Notes: generated by a model not told the origin, from the sequence alone. 52,894 nucleotides of DNA from an uncultured Opitutia bacterium (GCA_913049555.1 CAJWYM010000015.1:1-52894); one strand, 5' to 3'; shown: positions 1 through 9,663, numbered from the stretch's first letter. Translations and numbers: made by a program.

Positions 1-97
1 GGTCCAATGCATTCGTATTGTAATACCAATGAACGGGCATGCTAAAAGCATCAGCCACTAAAGCTCCCAAAATTGCATTTTTATATATAAGGTTCAT
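1..97 (-). CDS. ADP-ribosylglycohydrolase family protein, N-terminal fragment
   Basis: Only the first 32 codons lie inside the window; the gene runs off the left edge. It starts at an ATG on the minus strand at 97. The visible protein has a short lead, then GALVADAF followed by MPVHWYYNT. This is the characteristic N-terminal helix of the ADP-ribosylglycohydrolase (DraG-like, PF03747) family, which removes ADP-ribose from proteins or cleaves related ADP-ribosyl compounds. The metal-binding Thr/Asp motifs lie outside the window, so activity cannot be judged. It is separated from the downstream alkaline phosphatase gene by about 440 bases. Confidence 0.7.
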   Translation of the reverse strand, partial: MNLIYKNAILGALVADAFSMPVHWYYNTNALD

Positions 98-540
98 CTT
101 TTTATAAGGTCTTTTTGAAAATAAAACTTGTCACGAAAGTGATTTCGAGTGAGGGATTGTAAATGAAATAGAGAAATTTCCAGGTTGGCATATAAATTAA
201 AAATTGTATTTGTAAAAAAGACTGAAACTGAAAGTTCTAGTCAAAGGACAACAATTAATCGGAGTAAAGAAAAGCTGATAAATTCAAATTATATTACCAT
301 AGAGGCTGCACAAAATAATAATAGTGGGCTCTATTTTGATTCAAATTGGGAGTCCTGATTTATAGGATAGAATCAAAAATGAAAAGCGAACGCGGTGAAT
401 TTTGCGATGAGATTCCTTGTATTAAAGAAACCACAGAGGGGATATCGATAAAAGAAACCACTCCAATCAACAATAGATAGAAAAGAGGAATTTCTAAATG
501 GAATTATAAAGATTCTTAAACAAAAAGAACAGCTACCCTT
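98..540. other. Intergenic stretch without a convincing gene
   Basis: AT-rich sequence between the partial glycohydrolase gene and the end of the alkaline phosphatase gene. The only ATG-started plus-strand frame of note, 379-480 (33 residues), has no recognisable motif or clear ribosome binding site. A short direct repeat, AAAGAAACCAC, occurs twice around 424-460. I see no hairpin terminator or tRNA here. The left part must contain the promoter of the leftward gene starting at 97. Confidence 0.5.
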
Positions 541-1947
541 TCAAGGTTCAATTAATTCTAAAATTTTAAAAAAAATCTCATTGCTTGAGTAGAAACCTTG
601 AAAGTTTTGGCTTCCCTTCCCAAGTGCAAATAAATTTACAGGTTCTGCAGTGTGATCTGTAGTGGTCCAACCGACTCCAGTTTTTTCAGACATCAATTCG
701 GTAACTTTATTGGAAAGGAATTTTTTATATTTACCGTCTTCAGATAAAAAACTTTCTTGATATGCCTTCTCTAAATCCTGAAGGTCTTTCTCCGATAAAA
801 TAAGAGGGAGTTCAGAAGCTTTAGGAGAAAGTCCAAAAAATCGCTCGATCTCTTCCAAAAGGCTTGTAAAAGATCGTTTTTCTTTCCACCAGATCTGCAT
901 CTTCAGATCAAATTCCCATTCCCCTATTTTTTGATTTTTTAAAAGTTCATAATGAGAAGCTTTTTTCAATCTATCATTTCCGAGACCAAGTCCACCAGTG
1001 GCGTGATCCGCGGTCACTAAAATAAGAGTTTCATTGGGATGCCTATTGTAAAAATCCATTGCTTCTGAAATGGCATGATTGAAAGCTTGGATTTCACTCG
1101 CAACCATGGCAGCGTCATTGCTGTGACCTCCCCAATCAATTTTACCGCTTTCTGCCATAAGGAAAAATGGGCTTTCCCTTTTGCTCAAATGATCGATTGC
1201 AGCTCCAACGACCTTCGCCAAAGAAAGTTGATCGGTAGCTCTGTTAATCTCTGAAGAAAGTGAAGAACCGGAACTGTATTCCCTAGGAGTCAAGTAGACT
1301 TTTTTGTCCAGATCAAGACTTCCAATTTCGTTGGGATCGTGAGAAACAAAAAAATTATTTTTTAAGAGCGATTTTTTCATCTCTTTGGGTCCAAATTTCT
1401 TCAATCCCCCGCCCCCAAAAAAATGAAAATCAGAGGAAAACAAAGCTTCCCCAATTTGTTTGTATTGATTTCTTGAATAAGCATTCGCGTAAAAAACAGC
1501 TGGGGTCGCATGATCCAAACTGACCGAGGAAACAATTCCAATCCGATAACCCTTCTTAGCTAGAATCTTGGAGATTGGAACTAATTTCCGTTTTTTATCC
1601 GCAGAAATACAAATGGAACCATTGTAGGTTTTTTCTCCAGTTGCTATTGAAGTAGCCGCCGCTGCACTGTCTGTAATTACAGTTGTGGACTCGGTGGAAA
1701 CCATAGCAATTACTGGAAATTGCAAAAAAACAATCTCGTTTTCTGGGTAAGCAAATCGACTCAAATGAAGCTGACTGTTGCCCATTCCATCTCCAATAAA
1801 TAAGAAGAGGTATTTAAGTTCCGATTCTAATTTAGGAACTGAAAGTAGGCTTTTAGACAAAACCAAAAATAGAAAGAAAATTTGGATAGGGTGAATCATG
1901 GGCTGATTTTTAATTTTAATAAATATACTTTTATCCACAAGATGCAT
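541..1947 (-). CDS. Alkaline phosphatase (PhoA family), exported
   Basis: A 468-residue metal-dependent phosphomonoesterase that would release phosphate outside the cytoplasm. The family's metal and nucleophile motifs are all present: FIGDGMG with Asp53, TDSAAAAT with the nucleophilic Ser94, an ESGKIDWGGHSND block, TADHATGG, and the late TDHTAEPV histidine motif. The N-terminus carries a hydrophobic signal-like segment (IFFLFLVLSKSLLS). An internal ATG at codon 17 (1899) would begin just before it, so the start at 1947 is not certain. Length is normal for the family. It stands alone on the minus strand, so phosphate control cannot be read from context. Confidence 0.9.
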   Translation of the reverse strand: MHLVDKSIFIKIKNQPMIHPIQIFFLFLVLSKSLLSVPKLESELKYLFLFIGDGMGNSQLHLSRFAYPENEIVFLQFPVIAMVSTESTTVITDSAAAATSIATGEKTYNGSICISADKKRKLVPISKILAKKGYRIGIVSSVSLDHATPAVFYANAYSRNQYKQIGEALFSSDFHFFGGGGLKKFGPKEMKKSLLKNNFFVSHDPNEIGSLDLDKKVYLTPREYSSGSSLSSEINRATDQLSLAKVVGAAIDHLSKRESPFFLMAESGKIDWGGHSNDAAMVASEIQAFNHAISEAMDFYNRHPNETLILVTADHATGGLGLGNDRLKKASHYELLKNQKIGEWEFDLKMQIWWKEKRSFTSLLEEIERFFGLSPKASELPLILSEKDLQDLEKAYQESFLSEDGKYKKFLSNKVTELMSEKTGVGWTTTDHTAEPVNLFALGKGSQNFQGFYSSNEIFFKILELIEP

Positions 1948-1995
1948 TTAAAAGATCTGAACCAAAAATGAGTTTAGACGGGATGGTTTCGTAAA

Positions 1996-2018
1996 TGTAG
2001 GATCGGTTGAATCCTACA
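1996..2018. repeat. Small perfect hairpin upstream of the phosphatase gene
   Basis: TGTAGGAT and ATCCTACA form an 8-bp perfect inverted repeat around a 7-base loop. It lies about 50 bases upstream of the alkaline phosphatase start, in the divergent spacer shared with the oxidoreductase gene. No T tract follows on either strand, so it is more likely an operator or leader structure than a terminator. A regulator cannot be named. Confidence 0.3.
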
Positions 2019-2198
2019 ATCAATTCAATGCTTTCACAATCTTCCTTTTGAATAAAGGGATGGATCTCCTTATTCATCCTAAGGTTCCAATAAAAAGGAT
2101 TCCTGATTGAACAATTATTGAACTAATTTTAGGCCAAAAAATCATTTTCTAAAGACTAGAGATTGCAAAATGAATGCTTGCTGTATTTTATATGGGTT

Positions 2199-3647
2199 AT
2201 GGCAATAGATTGGCTTAAAGATACTAAAGATTCTTACGATGTGATTGTTATTGGCAGTGGTCTAGGAGGTTTGACCAGTGCCAATTGCTTAGCGAAGGCA
2301 GGTCGCTCTGTTTTATTGCTTGAACATCATTATCAGTTTGGTGGATTAGCCACGTGGTTCAAGCGGAAGGGGAATCACATCTTCGATATTTCTTTACATG
2401 GATTCCCCTTTGGGATGAAGAAGTCCTGTCGCAAATATTGGACGAAAGAGATCGCGGATTCTATTGTTCAACTCAAAGAGGTTCGATTTATCAATCCTCA
2501 ATTTGATGTCTTGACAACTTTTGATCGCGAAGATTTTACAAGAATATTGACAGAAGACTTCAAACTTCCCATCGAGACCGTTCAAGGATTTTATGACCAT
2601 TTGAGAGCGATGAACTATTTTGATAATGACAGTCGAACAACCCGTGAGTTGTTTGAGGAGTTCTTCCCAGGTCGAGACGATGTCCAGCGACTTTTAATGG
2701 AGCCAATCGCCTATGCGAATGGTTCCACCTTAGACGATCCAGCAATCACCTTTGGAATCGTATTTTCAAACTTTATGAGCAAAGGGGTTTTTACCTTTCA
2801 AGGAGGAACCGACACTTTGATTCGAAAGATGATTGCAGAACTTAAATCAAATGGTGTGGATGTTCGTCGGAATGCTTTGGTTGAAAAGGTTTTAATAGAT
2901 AAGAAAAATGGACAAAGAGAAGTTCAGGGAATTCAAGTAAATGGAAAGCGAATTGGATGCAATACGATCATATCCAACGCCAATATTAAAAATACTACCC
3001 TCAGACTGGTGGGTGAAGAAAATTTAGATCCTGATTTTGTCGAAGAGGTAAATAAAGTTCGTATCAATACCAGCTCCTGCCAAGTTTATATTGGTATCAG
3101 AAAGGGAGAAACCATCCCCAACATTGGCGATTTGGTATTTACCTCCGATGCCGAGCAATTTTGCTCCGATGAGTTAGTGGACTTGAATACCCGCAGTCGT
3201 ACTTTTTCAGTCTACTACCCCGAAACGCGGCCTCATTTAAAAGACGAGCGCTATACGATTGTTGCTTCCCTCAATGCGAAATGGAAAGACTGGGAAAACC
3301 TTTCTGATGAAGAGTATCAAATTGAAAAAGAAAGATTGATCGAAGAGTCCTTAGTATCTTTGGAAAAATACATCCCGGATGTTCGTGATAAAATTGATCA
3401 TCTGGAAGCCGCAACTCCCAGAACAATACAACATTACACAACACATATGAGTGGAACCTCCTTTGGAACCAAATTTGAAGGACTCAAAATCTCTATGGAA
3501 TTGCCAGACCAAGTCTCTGGCATGTATCATGCGGGCTCCGTAGGCATTATTATGTCCGGATGGTTAGGAACCATCAACTATGGGGTCATCACGGCAAACA
3601 AAGCAGACAAATACTTATTTCAACAAAAACAAGCAGCGAGTTCCTGA
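2199..3647 (+). CDS. FAD-dependent oxidoreductase, phytoene desaturase/CrtI-like
   Basis: A 482-residue flavoprotein of the CrtI/CrtISO/RetSat group. The dinucleotide-binding motif [15 protein letters not shown] is near residue 20 and is followed by the [11 protein letters not shown] block. The C-terminal GMYHAGS...[10 protein letters not shown] region corresponds to the FAD-closing motif of the family. Substrate is unknown; carotenoid desaturation or isomerisation and retinol saturation are family precedents. No other carotenoid gene is nearby. The ATG at 2199 (MAIDWLKD) is preferred over an upstream TTG at 2163, which would add twelve residues with no family match. Confidence 0.8.
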   Translation: MAIDWLKDTKDSYDVIVIGSGLGGLTSANCLAKAGRSVLLLEHHYQFGGLATWFKRKGNHIFDISLHGFPFGMKKSCRKYWTKEIADSIVQLKEVRFINPQFDVLTTFDREDFTRILTEDFKLPIETVQGFYDHLRAMNYFDNDSRTTRELFEEFFPGRDDVQRLLMEPIAYANGSTLDDPAITFGIVFSNFMSKGVFTFQGGTDTLIRKMIAELKSNGVDVRRNALVEKVLIDKKNGQREVQGIQVNGKRIGCNTIISNANIKNTTLRLVGEENLDPDFVEEVNKVRINTSSCQVYIGIRKGETIPNIGDLVFTSDAEQFCSDELVDLNTRSRTFSVYYPETRPHLKDERYTIVASLNAKWKDWENLSDEEYQIEKERLIEESLVSLEKYIPDVRDKIDHLEAATPRTIQHYTTHMSGTSFGTKFEGLKISMELPDQVSGMYHAGSVGIIMSGWLGTINYGVITANKADKYLFQQKQAASS

Positions 3648-3722
3648 AAATTCAAAACCATGGGCAATTCATCCTCCAAAGAGCTTGGATTGAATTCCAT
3701 TTTATAACCCAAAATTAATATT

Positions 3723-4280
3723 ATGGCTTCACCTACAGAAATTAGAAAAGGCAGAGTAATCAACTACAATGGTTCTCCCCACACGGTCTTGGAAATGTTA
3801 CATAGAACTCAAGGACGGCAAGCCGGATTTGTTCAAGTCACTCTGCGAAACCTGGATACTGGGTCGACTACAAACGTGAAGTATCGCTCCACCGACAATG
3901 TTGAATTCATGCATACAGAAAATCAGCGATTGGAATTCAGTTATATCGATCAAGAAGGTTATCATTTCATGAATACCGAAACTTTTGACGATATCATTAT
4001 ACAAGATAAAATGGTTGCAGATCTCAAAAAATTTATGGCCGAGGGCACTGAGTATGAGATCCTATTTGTAGATGATCGTCCCATCACAGTTCAATTGCCT
4101 GTATCTGTAGAACTCAAAGTAGTGGAATCTCCTGAAGGAATTAAAGGAGATACCGCAAGCAATGTCCAGAAACCCGCAACTATGGAAACCGGCCTCGTGG
4201 TTCAGGTTCCTCTCTTCATTAAGGAGGGTGAAATCATTAAAGTAAGCACTGAGAGTAGCAGTTACCTCGGTCGTGCTTAA
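3723..4280 (+). CDS. efp: Translation elongation factor P
   Basis: A 185-residue EF-P of normal length, which binds next to the ribosomal E site and rescues stalling at proline runs. The three-domain pattern is intact, ending with the domain III signature ...GEIIKVSTESSSYLGR. The domain I loop reads TQGRQAGF, so the tip residue is Arg32 and not the usual Lys34 of bacteria that use EpmA-type modification. Register and spacing match the arginine-type EF-P of Pseudomonas (SGRNAA with R32), which is rhamnosylated by EarP. The start has no Shine-Dalgarno, only an A/T-rich TTAATATT leader. Confidence 0.96.
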   Translation: MASPTEIRKGRVINYNGSPHTVLEMLHRTQGRQAGFVQVTLRNLDTGSTTNVKYRSTDNVEFMHTENQRLEFSYIDQEGYHFMNTETFDDIIIQDKMVADLKKFMAEGTEYEILFVDDRPITVQLPVSVELKVVESPEGIKGDTASNVQKPATMETGLVVQVPLFIKEGEIIKVSTESSSYLGRA

Positions 4281-4327
4281 AAAAAGACCCCTAGAAATTA
4301 TCCCTTAAAATCAAAGATTCACTCGGA

Positions 4328-6181
4328 ATGGCAGAAAACAAGTATACAGAAGACAGTATTAAATCTCTAGACTGGAAGGAGCATATTAGACTCCGTCCGG
4401 GTATGTATATTGGGAAATTGGGAGATGGCTCCGCAAGTGAAGACGGGATCTATATATTGCTCAAAGAAGTCATTGATAACAGTATCGATGAGTTTGTAAT
4501 GGGAAACGGTCAAAAAATAGAAATCAATATTTCTGAACAAGGTCAAGTTGCGGTTCGGGATTATGGTCGCGGTATTCCTCTTGGAAAACTTAAGGACTGC
4601 GCTTCCAAAATTAATACGGGGGGTAAGTATGATTCCGAGGCTTTCAAAAAGTCGGTCGGATTGAATGGAGTTGGAATCAAGGCAGTCAATGCACTTTCCA
4701 CCTATTTTAAGATTGAAGCCTTTCGGGATGGTAAAAAGCGCGCGATTGAATTTTCAGAAGGAAATTTAGTGTCCGAAGATGCCTCCGACCAAAAATCGGA
4801 TCAACCGAATGGAACGAGTATTCTTTTTAATCCAGATCCAAAACTATTCAACAATTTCAACTATCGTTTAGAGTTTGTTGAAAATATGGTTCGCTACTAT
4901 TCCTATTTGAATCGCGGCCTGAATGTCCTTTTAAATGGAAGGAAGTTTAAATCCAAAGGTGGATTGTTTGATTTGTTGACCGATGAAATTACAGAGGAAA
5001 TCCAATACCCAATTATCCATCTGAGCGGTGAAGATATAGAAATTGCATTCACACATACCAGTCAGTATGGGGAAGATTATTTCTCTTTTGTAAATGGGCA
5101 AAACACTACCCAACATGGAACCCACGTTGCTGCTTTTAAAGAGTCTATAGTAAAAACAATCCGCGATTTTTATAAAAAGAGCTACGAAGCCGTGGATGTG
5201 CGCTCCTCTATAATTGCTGCAGTAAGCGTTAAAATACAGGAACCCGTCTTTGAATCGCAAACAAAAACAAAATTGGGTTCTTTGACCATCTCCCCGGATG
5301 GAGAGACCGTTCGAACTTTTATTAACAACTTTATCAAAAATGCGCTCGACAATTTTTTACATAAAAATCGAGACACTGCGAAAGCGATCCAAGAGAAAAT
5401 CCAACAATCCGAGAAAGAGCGAAAAGAACTTAAGGGTATCCAAAAAATTGCTAAAGAAAGAGCAAAGAAAGCCAAGATCCACAATCGAAAACTTCGAGAT
5501 TGTCGTTCTCATTACAACACCAAAAAGGAGGATGCGAATGAATCCACCATTTTTATAACTGAGGGAGACTCTGCAAGTGGTTCCATCACTAAATCTCGCA
5601 ACGTTCATACCCAAGCTGTATTTTCATTAAAGGGAAAACCGCTCAATTGTTTTGGTTTGACCAAGAAGATCGTGTACGAAAACGAAGAATTCAACCTACT
5701 CCAAAATGCGTTGAACATTGAAGACAGCATGGAGGATCTTCGTTACAATAAAATTATTTTGGCTACTGATGCCGATGTAGATGGAATGCATATCCGCTTA
5801 TTGATGCTTACCTTTTTCCTTCAATTTTTCCCCGACCTCATTCGCTCGGGTCACTTGTATATTTTACAAACTCCTTTATTTCGAGTTCGGAATAAGAAAA
5901 AAACAGTCTATTGTTACTCTGAGAAAGAGAGAATCACTGCGATTGCTTCACTGGGTCCGAAACCTGAGATAACTCGCTTTAAGGGCCTGGGAGAAATTTC
6001 ACCTGATGAATTCAAACATTTTATTGGCAAAGAAATCCGTTTGGCTCCTGTTTTGTTAAACCACACCACATCCATCAAGGAAATGCTTACTTTTTACATG
6101 GGTAAAAACACCCAGGATAGGCAAAGATTTATCATTGATAATTTAAAGATTGAACAAGATCTTGTCGAAGATGCTGCTTAG
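4328..6181 (+). CDS. parE: Type IIA DNA topoisomerase subunit B (ParE/GyrB-like)
   Basis: A 617-residue ATPase subunit of a topoisomerase IV-type enzyme that decatenates or relaxes DNA. GHKL ATPase motifs: [18 protein letters not shown] and [15 protein letters not shown]; then a transducer region with [17 protein letters not shown] motifs follow: [19 protein letters not shown] and RFKGLGEI. The opening [15 protein letters not shown] and the compact length match the Bacteroidota/Verrucomicrobiota ParE type more than classical GyrB of about 800 residues. The A subunit (ParC/GyrA) is not adjacent; the next gene is an unrelated dehydrogenase homologue. Confidence 0.92.
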   Translation: MAENKYTEDSIKSLDWKEHIRLRPGMYIGKLGDGSASEDGIYILLKEVIDNSIDEFVMGNGQKIEINISEQGQVAVRDYGRGIPLGKLKDCASKINTGGKYDSEAFKKSVGLNGVGIKAVNALSTYFKIEAFRDGKKRAIEFSEGNLVSEDASDQKSDQPNGTSILFNPDPKLFNNFNYRLEFVENMVRYYSYLNRGLNVLLNGRKFKSKGGLFDLLTDEITEEIQYPIIHLSGEDIEIAFTHTSQYGEDYFSFVNGQNTTQHGTHVAAFKESIVKTIRDFYKKSYEAVDVRSSIIAAVSVKIQEPVFESQTKTKLGSLTISPDGETVRTFINNFIKNALDNFLHKNRDTAKAIQEKIQQSEKERKELKGIQKIAKERAKKAKIHNRKLRDCRSHYNTKKEDANESTIFITEGDSASGSITKSRNVHTQAVFSLKGKPLNCFGLTKKIVYENEEFNLLQNALNIEDSMEDLRYNKIILATDADVDGMHIRLLMLTFFLQFFPDLIRSGHLYILQTPLFRVRNKKKTVYCYSEKERITAIASLGPKPEITRFKGLGEISPDEFKHFIGKEIRLAPVLLNHTTSIKEMLTFYMGKNTQDRQRFIIDNLKIEQDLVEDAA

Positions 6182-6203
6182 TCTATTTTAATATAAAAAT
6201 ATT

Positions 6204-7205
6204 ATGTCTAAACCAAAAGGTATATTTATCATTAACTCTGGATCTTTTGAAAAGGTCTACGGGGACAATGAACTTATGGAACTTGTTAAGAGGGTTGACT
6301 TTGTCTGCGAGCCTCAGAGTGCGGATTCAATCAAAAGAAAGATGGGTTTTTTAGGGAAGGTTGAAGTGATTTTCTCTGGTTTGGGAGCTCCATTATTAGA
6401 CCACTCTTTCTTGAATTCTTGCCCCAATTTGAGAACCTTTTTTTATGGAGCCAGTTCCATTGAAAATTTTGTGACCGATGCTTTTTGGGACAAAGACATT
6501 TCAATCACTACTTCAGCCTCCTTAGATGCAATCCCAGTTTCAGAATTTGTATTGGGTCAAGTTATATTGGCGTTGAAACACTCTTTTTACTTGTCTCGCA
6601 ATGCTCGTGCAACTGCCAGCTTTTTGCCTAAAGATCAAGTATTCGGAGCTTACAAGACGAATGTGGGTTTGGTTGGTTTTGATGCTTCAGCAAAGAGAGT
6701 CCTTGATTTGATTAAAAAAGTTTTGGATGTAAATGTTCTTGTGCATGATCCCGACTTAACGGAAGAGGATGGAAAGAAATTGGGCTTTCAAGTGGTCTCT
6801 CTTGAAGACCTTTTCTTGCAATCTCACACCGTCAGTTGTCATATTCAAAATGATACTAAAATGGAATTAAAAATCCAGAAAGAACATTTTGAGTCTATGC
6901 CGCAGTATGCAACTTTTATCAATACCTCTAGTGGCTCCTCCATCGAAGAAGATTCCATGATCGAAGTTTTGAGGTGGAGAAGAGATCTTACAGCATGCCT
7001 AGACATTACAAATCCCTCCCCCCCCGTCAAGAATTCTGCTCTTTTTGCCCTTCCTAATGTAGTCCTTACTCCCAATCTTTCTGGATCTGTAAATAGAGAA
7101 TGCAATCGAATCGGAAGGTTTATGATTGATGAGTTGGATCGCTCTCTTAAGGGAGAGCCTCTCATGGGAGAAATAAAAAAAGAACCCACCGAGAAGTTAG
7201 GCTAG
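6204..7205 (+). CDS. D-2-hydroxyacid dehydrogenase homologue lacking catalytic residues
   Basis: A 333-residue protein clearly of the D-isomer-specific 2-hydroxyacid dehydrogenase fold, from the C-terminal pattern FINTSSG...LDITNPSPP...LPNVVLTPNLSGS. Each expected active-site residue is replaced: Arg of the NTARG motif is Ser243, Glu of the PEP motif is Ser272, and His of TPHxxG is Asn291. The nucleotide-binding GxGxxG is G158-F-D160-A-S-A163, so two glycines are lost. Overall length and hydrophobic pattern are well kept, arguing against recent decay. It sits 22 bases after parE and 9 before sufE, probably co-transcribed. Likely role: a non-catalytic or repurposed NAD-fold protein; function unknown. 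Confidence 0.85.
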   Translation: MSKPKGIFIINSGSFEKVYGDNELMELVKRVDFVCEPQSADSIKRKMGFLGKVEVIFSGLGAPLLDHSFLNSCPNLRTFFYGASSIENFVTDAFWDKDISITTSASLDAIPVSEFVLGQVILALKHSFYLSRNARATASFLPKDQVFGAYKTNVGLVGFDASAKRVLDLIKKVLDVNVLVHDPDLTEEDGKKLGFQVVSLEDLFLQSHTVSCHIQNDTKMELKIQKEHFESMPQYATFINTSSGSSIEEDSMIEVLRWRRDLTACLDITNPSPPVKNSALFALPNVVLTPNLSGSVNRECNRIGRFMIDELDRSLKGEPLMGEIKKEPTEKLG

Positions 7206-7214
7206 CCAGATTTT

Positions 7215-7637
7215 ATGAGTGCAAATATTAACGAAACACAAAACATTGTCATTGAAGATTTTAGTTTTTTTGATGACTGGATGCAGAGATATGAGCAGAT
7301 CATTGAGATGGGCAAATCTCTTCCCGGATTGTCAGAGACTTTGAAATCTGATGAAAACCGTGTTGTAGGATGTCAATCCAATGTTTGGCTACATTCTGTA
7401 TTTGAGGATGGATTGATGAAGTATGATGCGGACAGCGACGCAGTCATCACAAAAGGCTTAGTCGCTTTAGTGTTGAAGATTCTTTCTAATCAAACTCCTG
7501 AGAACATAATCAAAGCGGATTTGTATGCTCTCGATCAAATTGGTTTAAGAGAACACTTATCTCCAAACCGAAAAAATGGTATGGATGCTATGATTCAAAC
7601 GATTAAAGAACGCGCAGCAAATTCGCTTTCTCGTTGA
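7215..7637 (+). CDS. sufE: SufE-like iron-sulfur assembly sulfurtransferase activator
   Basis: A 140-residue SufE/CsdE-type protein that accepts sulfur from a cysteine desulfurase for Fe-S cluster assembly in the cytoplasm. The family signature is clear: RYEQIIEMGKSLPGL near residues 25-39, then NRVVGCQSNVWL with the sulfur-accepting Cys53, and the TPENIIKADLYALDQIGLREHLSPNRKNG tail pattern in shorter form. No SufS or SufBCD genes are in the window. The gene lies 9 bases after the dehydrogenase homologue. Confidence 0.93.
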   Translation: MSANINETQNIVIEDFSFFDDWMQRYEQIIEMGKSLPGLSETLKSDENRVVGCQSNVWLHSVFEDGLMKYDADSDAVITKGLVALVLKILSNQTPENIIKADLYALDQIGLREHLSPNRKNGMDAMIQTIKERAANSLSR

Positions 7638-7732
7638 GATAAAGGAATTGCAAGCCTACTATTTCCAGCTTACAACGTCTCGGGTTCGATGTTTTTCGAC
7701 CGCTATCAGTCTGTCAGATTGCTGTTAAATGT

Positions 7733-8893
7733 TTGTGTGTTCTCAATTCTAAGAAAAGGCTCGTCTTGTCAAAAAATTGGAATCATCAATTAGAAGATCG
7801 TAAAAAACTTGGATTGTTTCGACAGTTGCATCCTAGAGTGGATTCTTCGGCTTTAAATCTCGCTGGAAATGATTATTTATTACATTCTAAGAATCCTGAG
7901 ATTATAGAGGCTGCCTGCCAAGCGGCTCGCGATTGGGGTTGCTCTTCCACGGGCTCACCATTAGTTTCCGGTTACACTGCTATTCACCAAGATTTAGAAA
8001 AGCTTCTTTCAGAGTGGTATGGGAACCGACCCGTTCTTGTCTGGAATACCGGTTATGCAATCAACCAGTGTGTTCTGTCTCAGGTTCCAGAGGTCGGAGA
8101 TTTAATTTTAGCGGATCGATTGATTCATAACAGTATGATTCAAGGTATTTTGAAAAGTTCCGCTAAATTTAAGCGTTACGATCATTTGAACTTAGATCGA
8201 TTGGAACAGTTGCTAGAACAAAATAGAGAACATTCCGGCCAATTATTTGTTGTAACAGAGTCGGTATTTAGCATGGATGGCGATTATCCAGATTTGAAAC
8301 GCATCGCCCATTTGAAATCTATTTATGATTTTAAATGGATCTTAGACGAGGCTCATGCTGTTGGTTGGTATGGTAATAATGGATCGGGACTTGCTGAGGA
8401 ATTGGGCGTTTTAGACCAAGTTGATATTCTCATTGGAACGATGGGTAAAAGTGTTGGCTCCATGGGAGCTTACATGGTTCTACGGGAAGATTGGGAAAGA
8501 GATTACTGGATCAATTATGCTGGGGAATTTATTTACTCCACCTACCTATCACCCATGTCCGTAGGAGCCTCTATTCGATCCATACAAATGATTCAAAAAA
8601 ATAAGATTCGAATGGAAGTTCAAACTCTGTCGAGGAAAATTCGTTCATTATTAGTCTCGATTGGTTGTTCTGAGATTGGACAAGGGGATAGCCCTATCCT
8701 GCCAATTTTTATTGGCGATGAACATCGCTGTCTTGAAATCGCAGATCATTTGAAAAAAAATAAAATCTTTGTAGGCGCGATCAGACCTCCGACAGTTCCT
8801 AAGGGAACCAGTCGTTTGCGAATCTCTTTGAACAGCCAATTGAAAGAGAATGACATCTCTCGATTTGTATCTATCCTCCAAGAGATCTTGTGA
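7733..8893 (+). CDS. bioF: BioF-like 8-amino-7-oxononanoate synthase (alpha-oxoamine synthase)
   Basis: A PLP enzyme of the alpha-oxoamine synthase family, about 386 residues. BioF condenses pimeloyl-ACP (or -CoA) with L-alanine in biotin synthesis. Visible landmarks: LNLAGNDYLLHS near the N-terminus, the STGSPLVSGYTAIHQDLE substrate block, DEAHAVGWYG in the cofactor pocket, and MGKSVGSMGAY with the Schiff-base lysine Lys239. The start is uncertain: no ATG is in frame. TTG at 7733 gives the longest form; TTG at 7766 has an AAGG six bases upstream and begins MSKNWNHQL, a plausible true start. Its stop overlaps the following esterase by four bases. KBL- or SPT-type activity is less likely given that partner. 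Confidence 0.82.
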   Translation: MCVLNSKKRLVLSKNWNHQLEDRKKLGLFRQLHPRVDSSALNLAGNDYLLHSKNPEIIEAACQAARDWGCSSTGSPLVSGYTAIHQDLEKLLSEWYGNRPVLVWNTGYAINQCVLSQVPEVGDLILADRLIHNSMIQGILKSSAKFKRYDHLNLDRLEQLLEQNREHSGQLFVVTESVFSMDGDYPDLKRIAHLKSIYDFKWILDEAHAVGWYGNNGSGLAEELGVLDQVDILIGTMGKSVGSMGAYMVLREDWERDYWINYAGEFIYSTYLSPMSVGASIRSIQMIQKNKIRMEVQTLSRKIRSLLVSIGCSEIGQGDSPILPIFIGDEHRCLEIADHLKKNKIFVGAIRPPTVPKGTSRLRISLNSQLKENDISRFVSILQEIL

Positions 8894-9495
8894 AGCCTAA
8901 ACATCTATGGATTGGGGGTTGGGCAATTCCAAAAAAAGAAATGGAAAAACTTGCAACTCAGTATGATTCTGATTGCGATCTTACAATTGTAGTTCCGACC
9001 CAACAAGCATTGAATCTTTCCTTGCATGAATATGACCAAATTCATGCTTATTCTTTAGGAACTCTTATCTTGTTCAAAATAATTGAAATCCAGGCCACAA
9101 AGGCTCCATTAAATTTGTACGCTCCTATTCTATCTTTTTGTCGCGAAGATCAAAATGGAGGAACCGTTTCAAAAACACAATTAAAGCTTCTTCAAAGACA
9201 ATTAAAAAGTAAACCCATTGAAACTCTGAATGAATTTTATAAATCCGCTCAACTTCCTTATCGAGCCAAACATTTGCCTTACAATCTAGAGGATCTTATT
9301 TGGGGTATCGAATATTTGCGCACTCAGTCAGTGAACTTAGAAACTATTCAGCCTCAAATCGGAACTCAATTTAATTTTATAATTGGAGATCAGGACCGTT
9401 TACTGGATGGTCAGAAAATAAAAGAAAAAATCCCTCAGATTCAAATTATAGTAAGAGCAACTCACGCACTAGAATCACTTTTAAAGAATATTTAA
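8890..9495 (+). CDS. BioH-like alpha/beta hydrolase, candidate pimeloyl-ACP methyl ester esterase
   Basis: A 201-residue small alpha/beta hydrolase. The N-terminal LWIGGWAI strand-turn, the nucleophile elbow AYSLG with Ser55, GDQDRLLD with Asp169, and the late THALES with His192 give a complete Ser-Asp-His triad in the right order. The GTG start overlaps the bioF stop (GTGA), so the two are translationally coupled. In biotin synthesis, BioH, BioG, BioK, BioJ or BioV esterases free pimeloyl-ACP for BioF. This partner position supports the same job by inference. It resembles none of those closely enough for me to name it. Known family: the triad and fold; inferred: the substrate. Confidence 0.65.
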   Translation: MKPKHLWIGGWAIPKKEMEKLATQYDSDCDLTIVVPTQQALNLSLHEYDQIHAYSLGTLILFKIIEIQATKAPLNLYAPILSFCREDQNGGTVSKTQLKLLQRQLKSKPIETLNEFYKSAQLPYRAKHLPYNLEDLIWGIEYLRTQSVNLETIQPQIGTQFNFIIGDQDRLLDGQKIKEKIPQIQIIVRATHALESLLKNI

Positions 9496-9591
9496 GAATC
9501 CGCCTCCTTTTGAGGCACTTCCTCTTAAGAAACTCCTCTAATTTTGTTGGATCCAAAAATACATTCAGAGCTATTAATCTAGAGCTCTGTG

Positions 9592-9663
9592 TTGAATCTG
9601 CTATTCCATTTGTTGTTATATAATTGTCACCCAAAAAATCTATATCTATTATAAATATTTCTC
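9592..9663 (+). promoter_or_regulatory. Probable arsR promoter and leader region
   Basis: A perfect TATAAT at 9619-9624 lies 45 bases upstream of the arsR ATG. The best upstream hexamer, TTGAAT at 9592, is 21 bases away, longer than ideal. Between TATAAT and the start codon, 9638-9663 holds an AT-rich imperfect inverted pattern (TCTATAT...ATATTTCT), loosely similar to the half-sites of the palindrome in front of the next gene, so ArsR autoregulation is plausible. A separate 7-bp hairpin (CAGAGCT/AGCTCTG) lies upstream at 9566-9589. Confidence 0.35.

Noticed and set aside
379-480. 33-codon plus-strand frame in the leftmost intergenic region
   Set aside because: No motif, no ribosome binding site and no conservation evidence; likely a chance frame.
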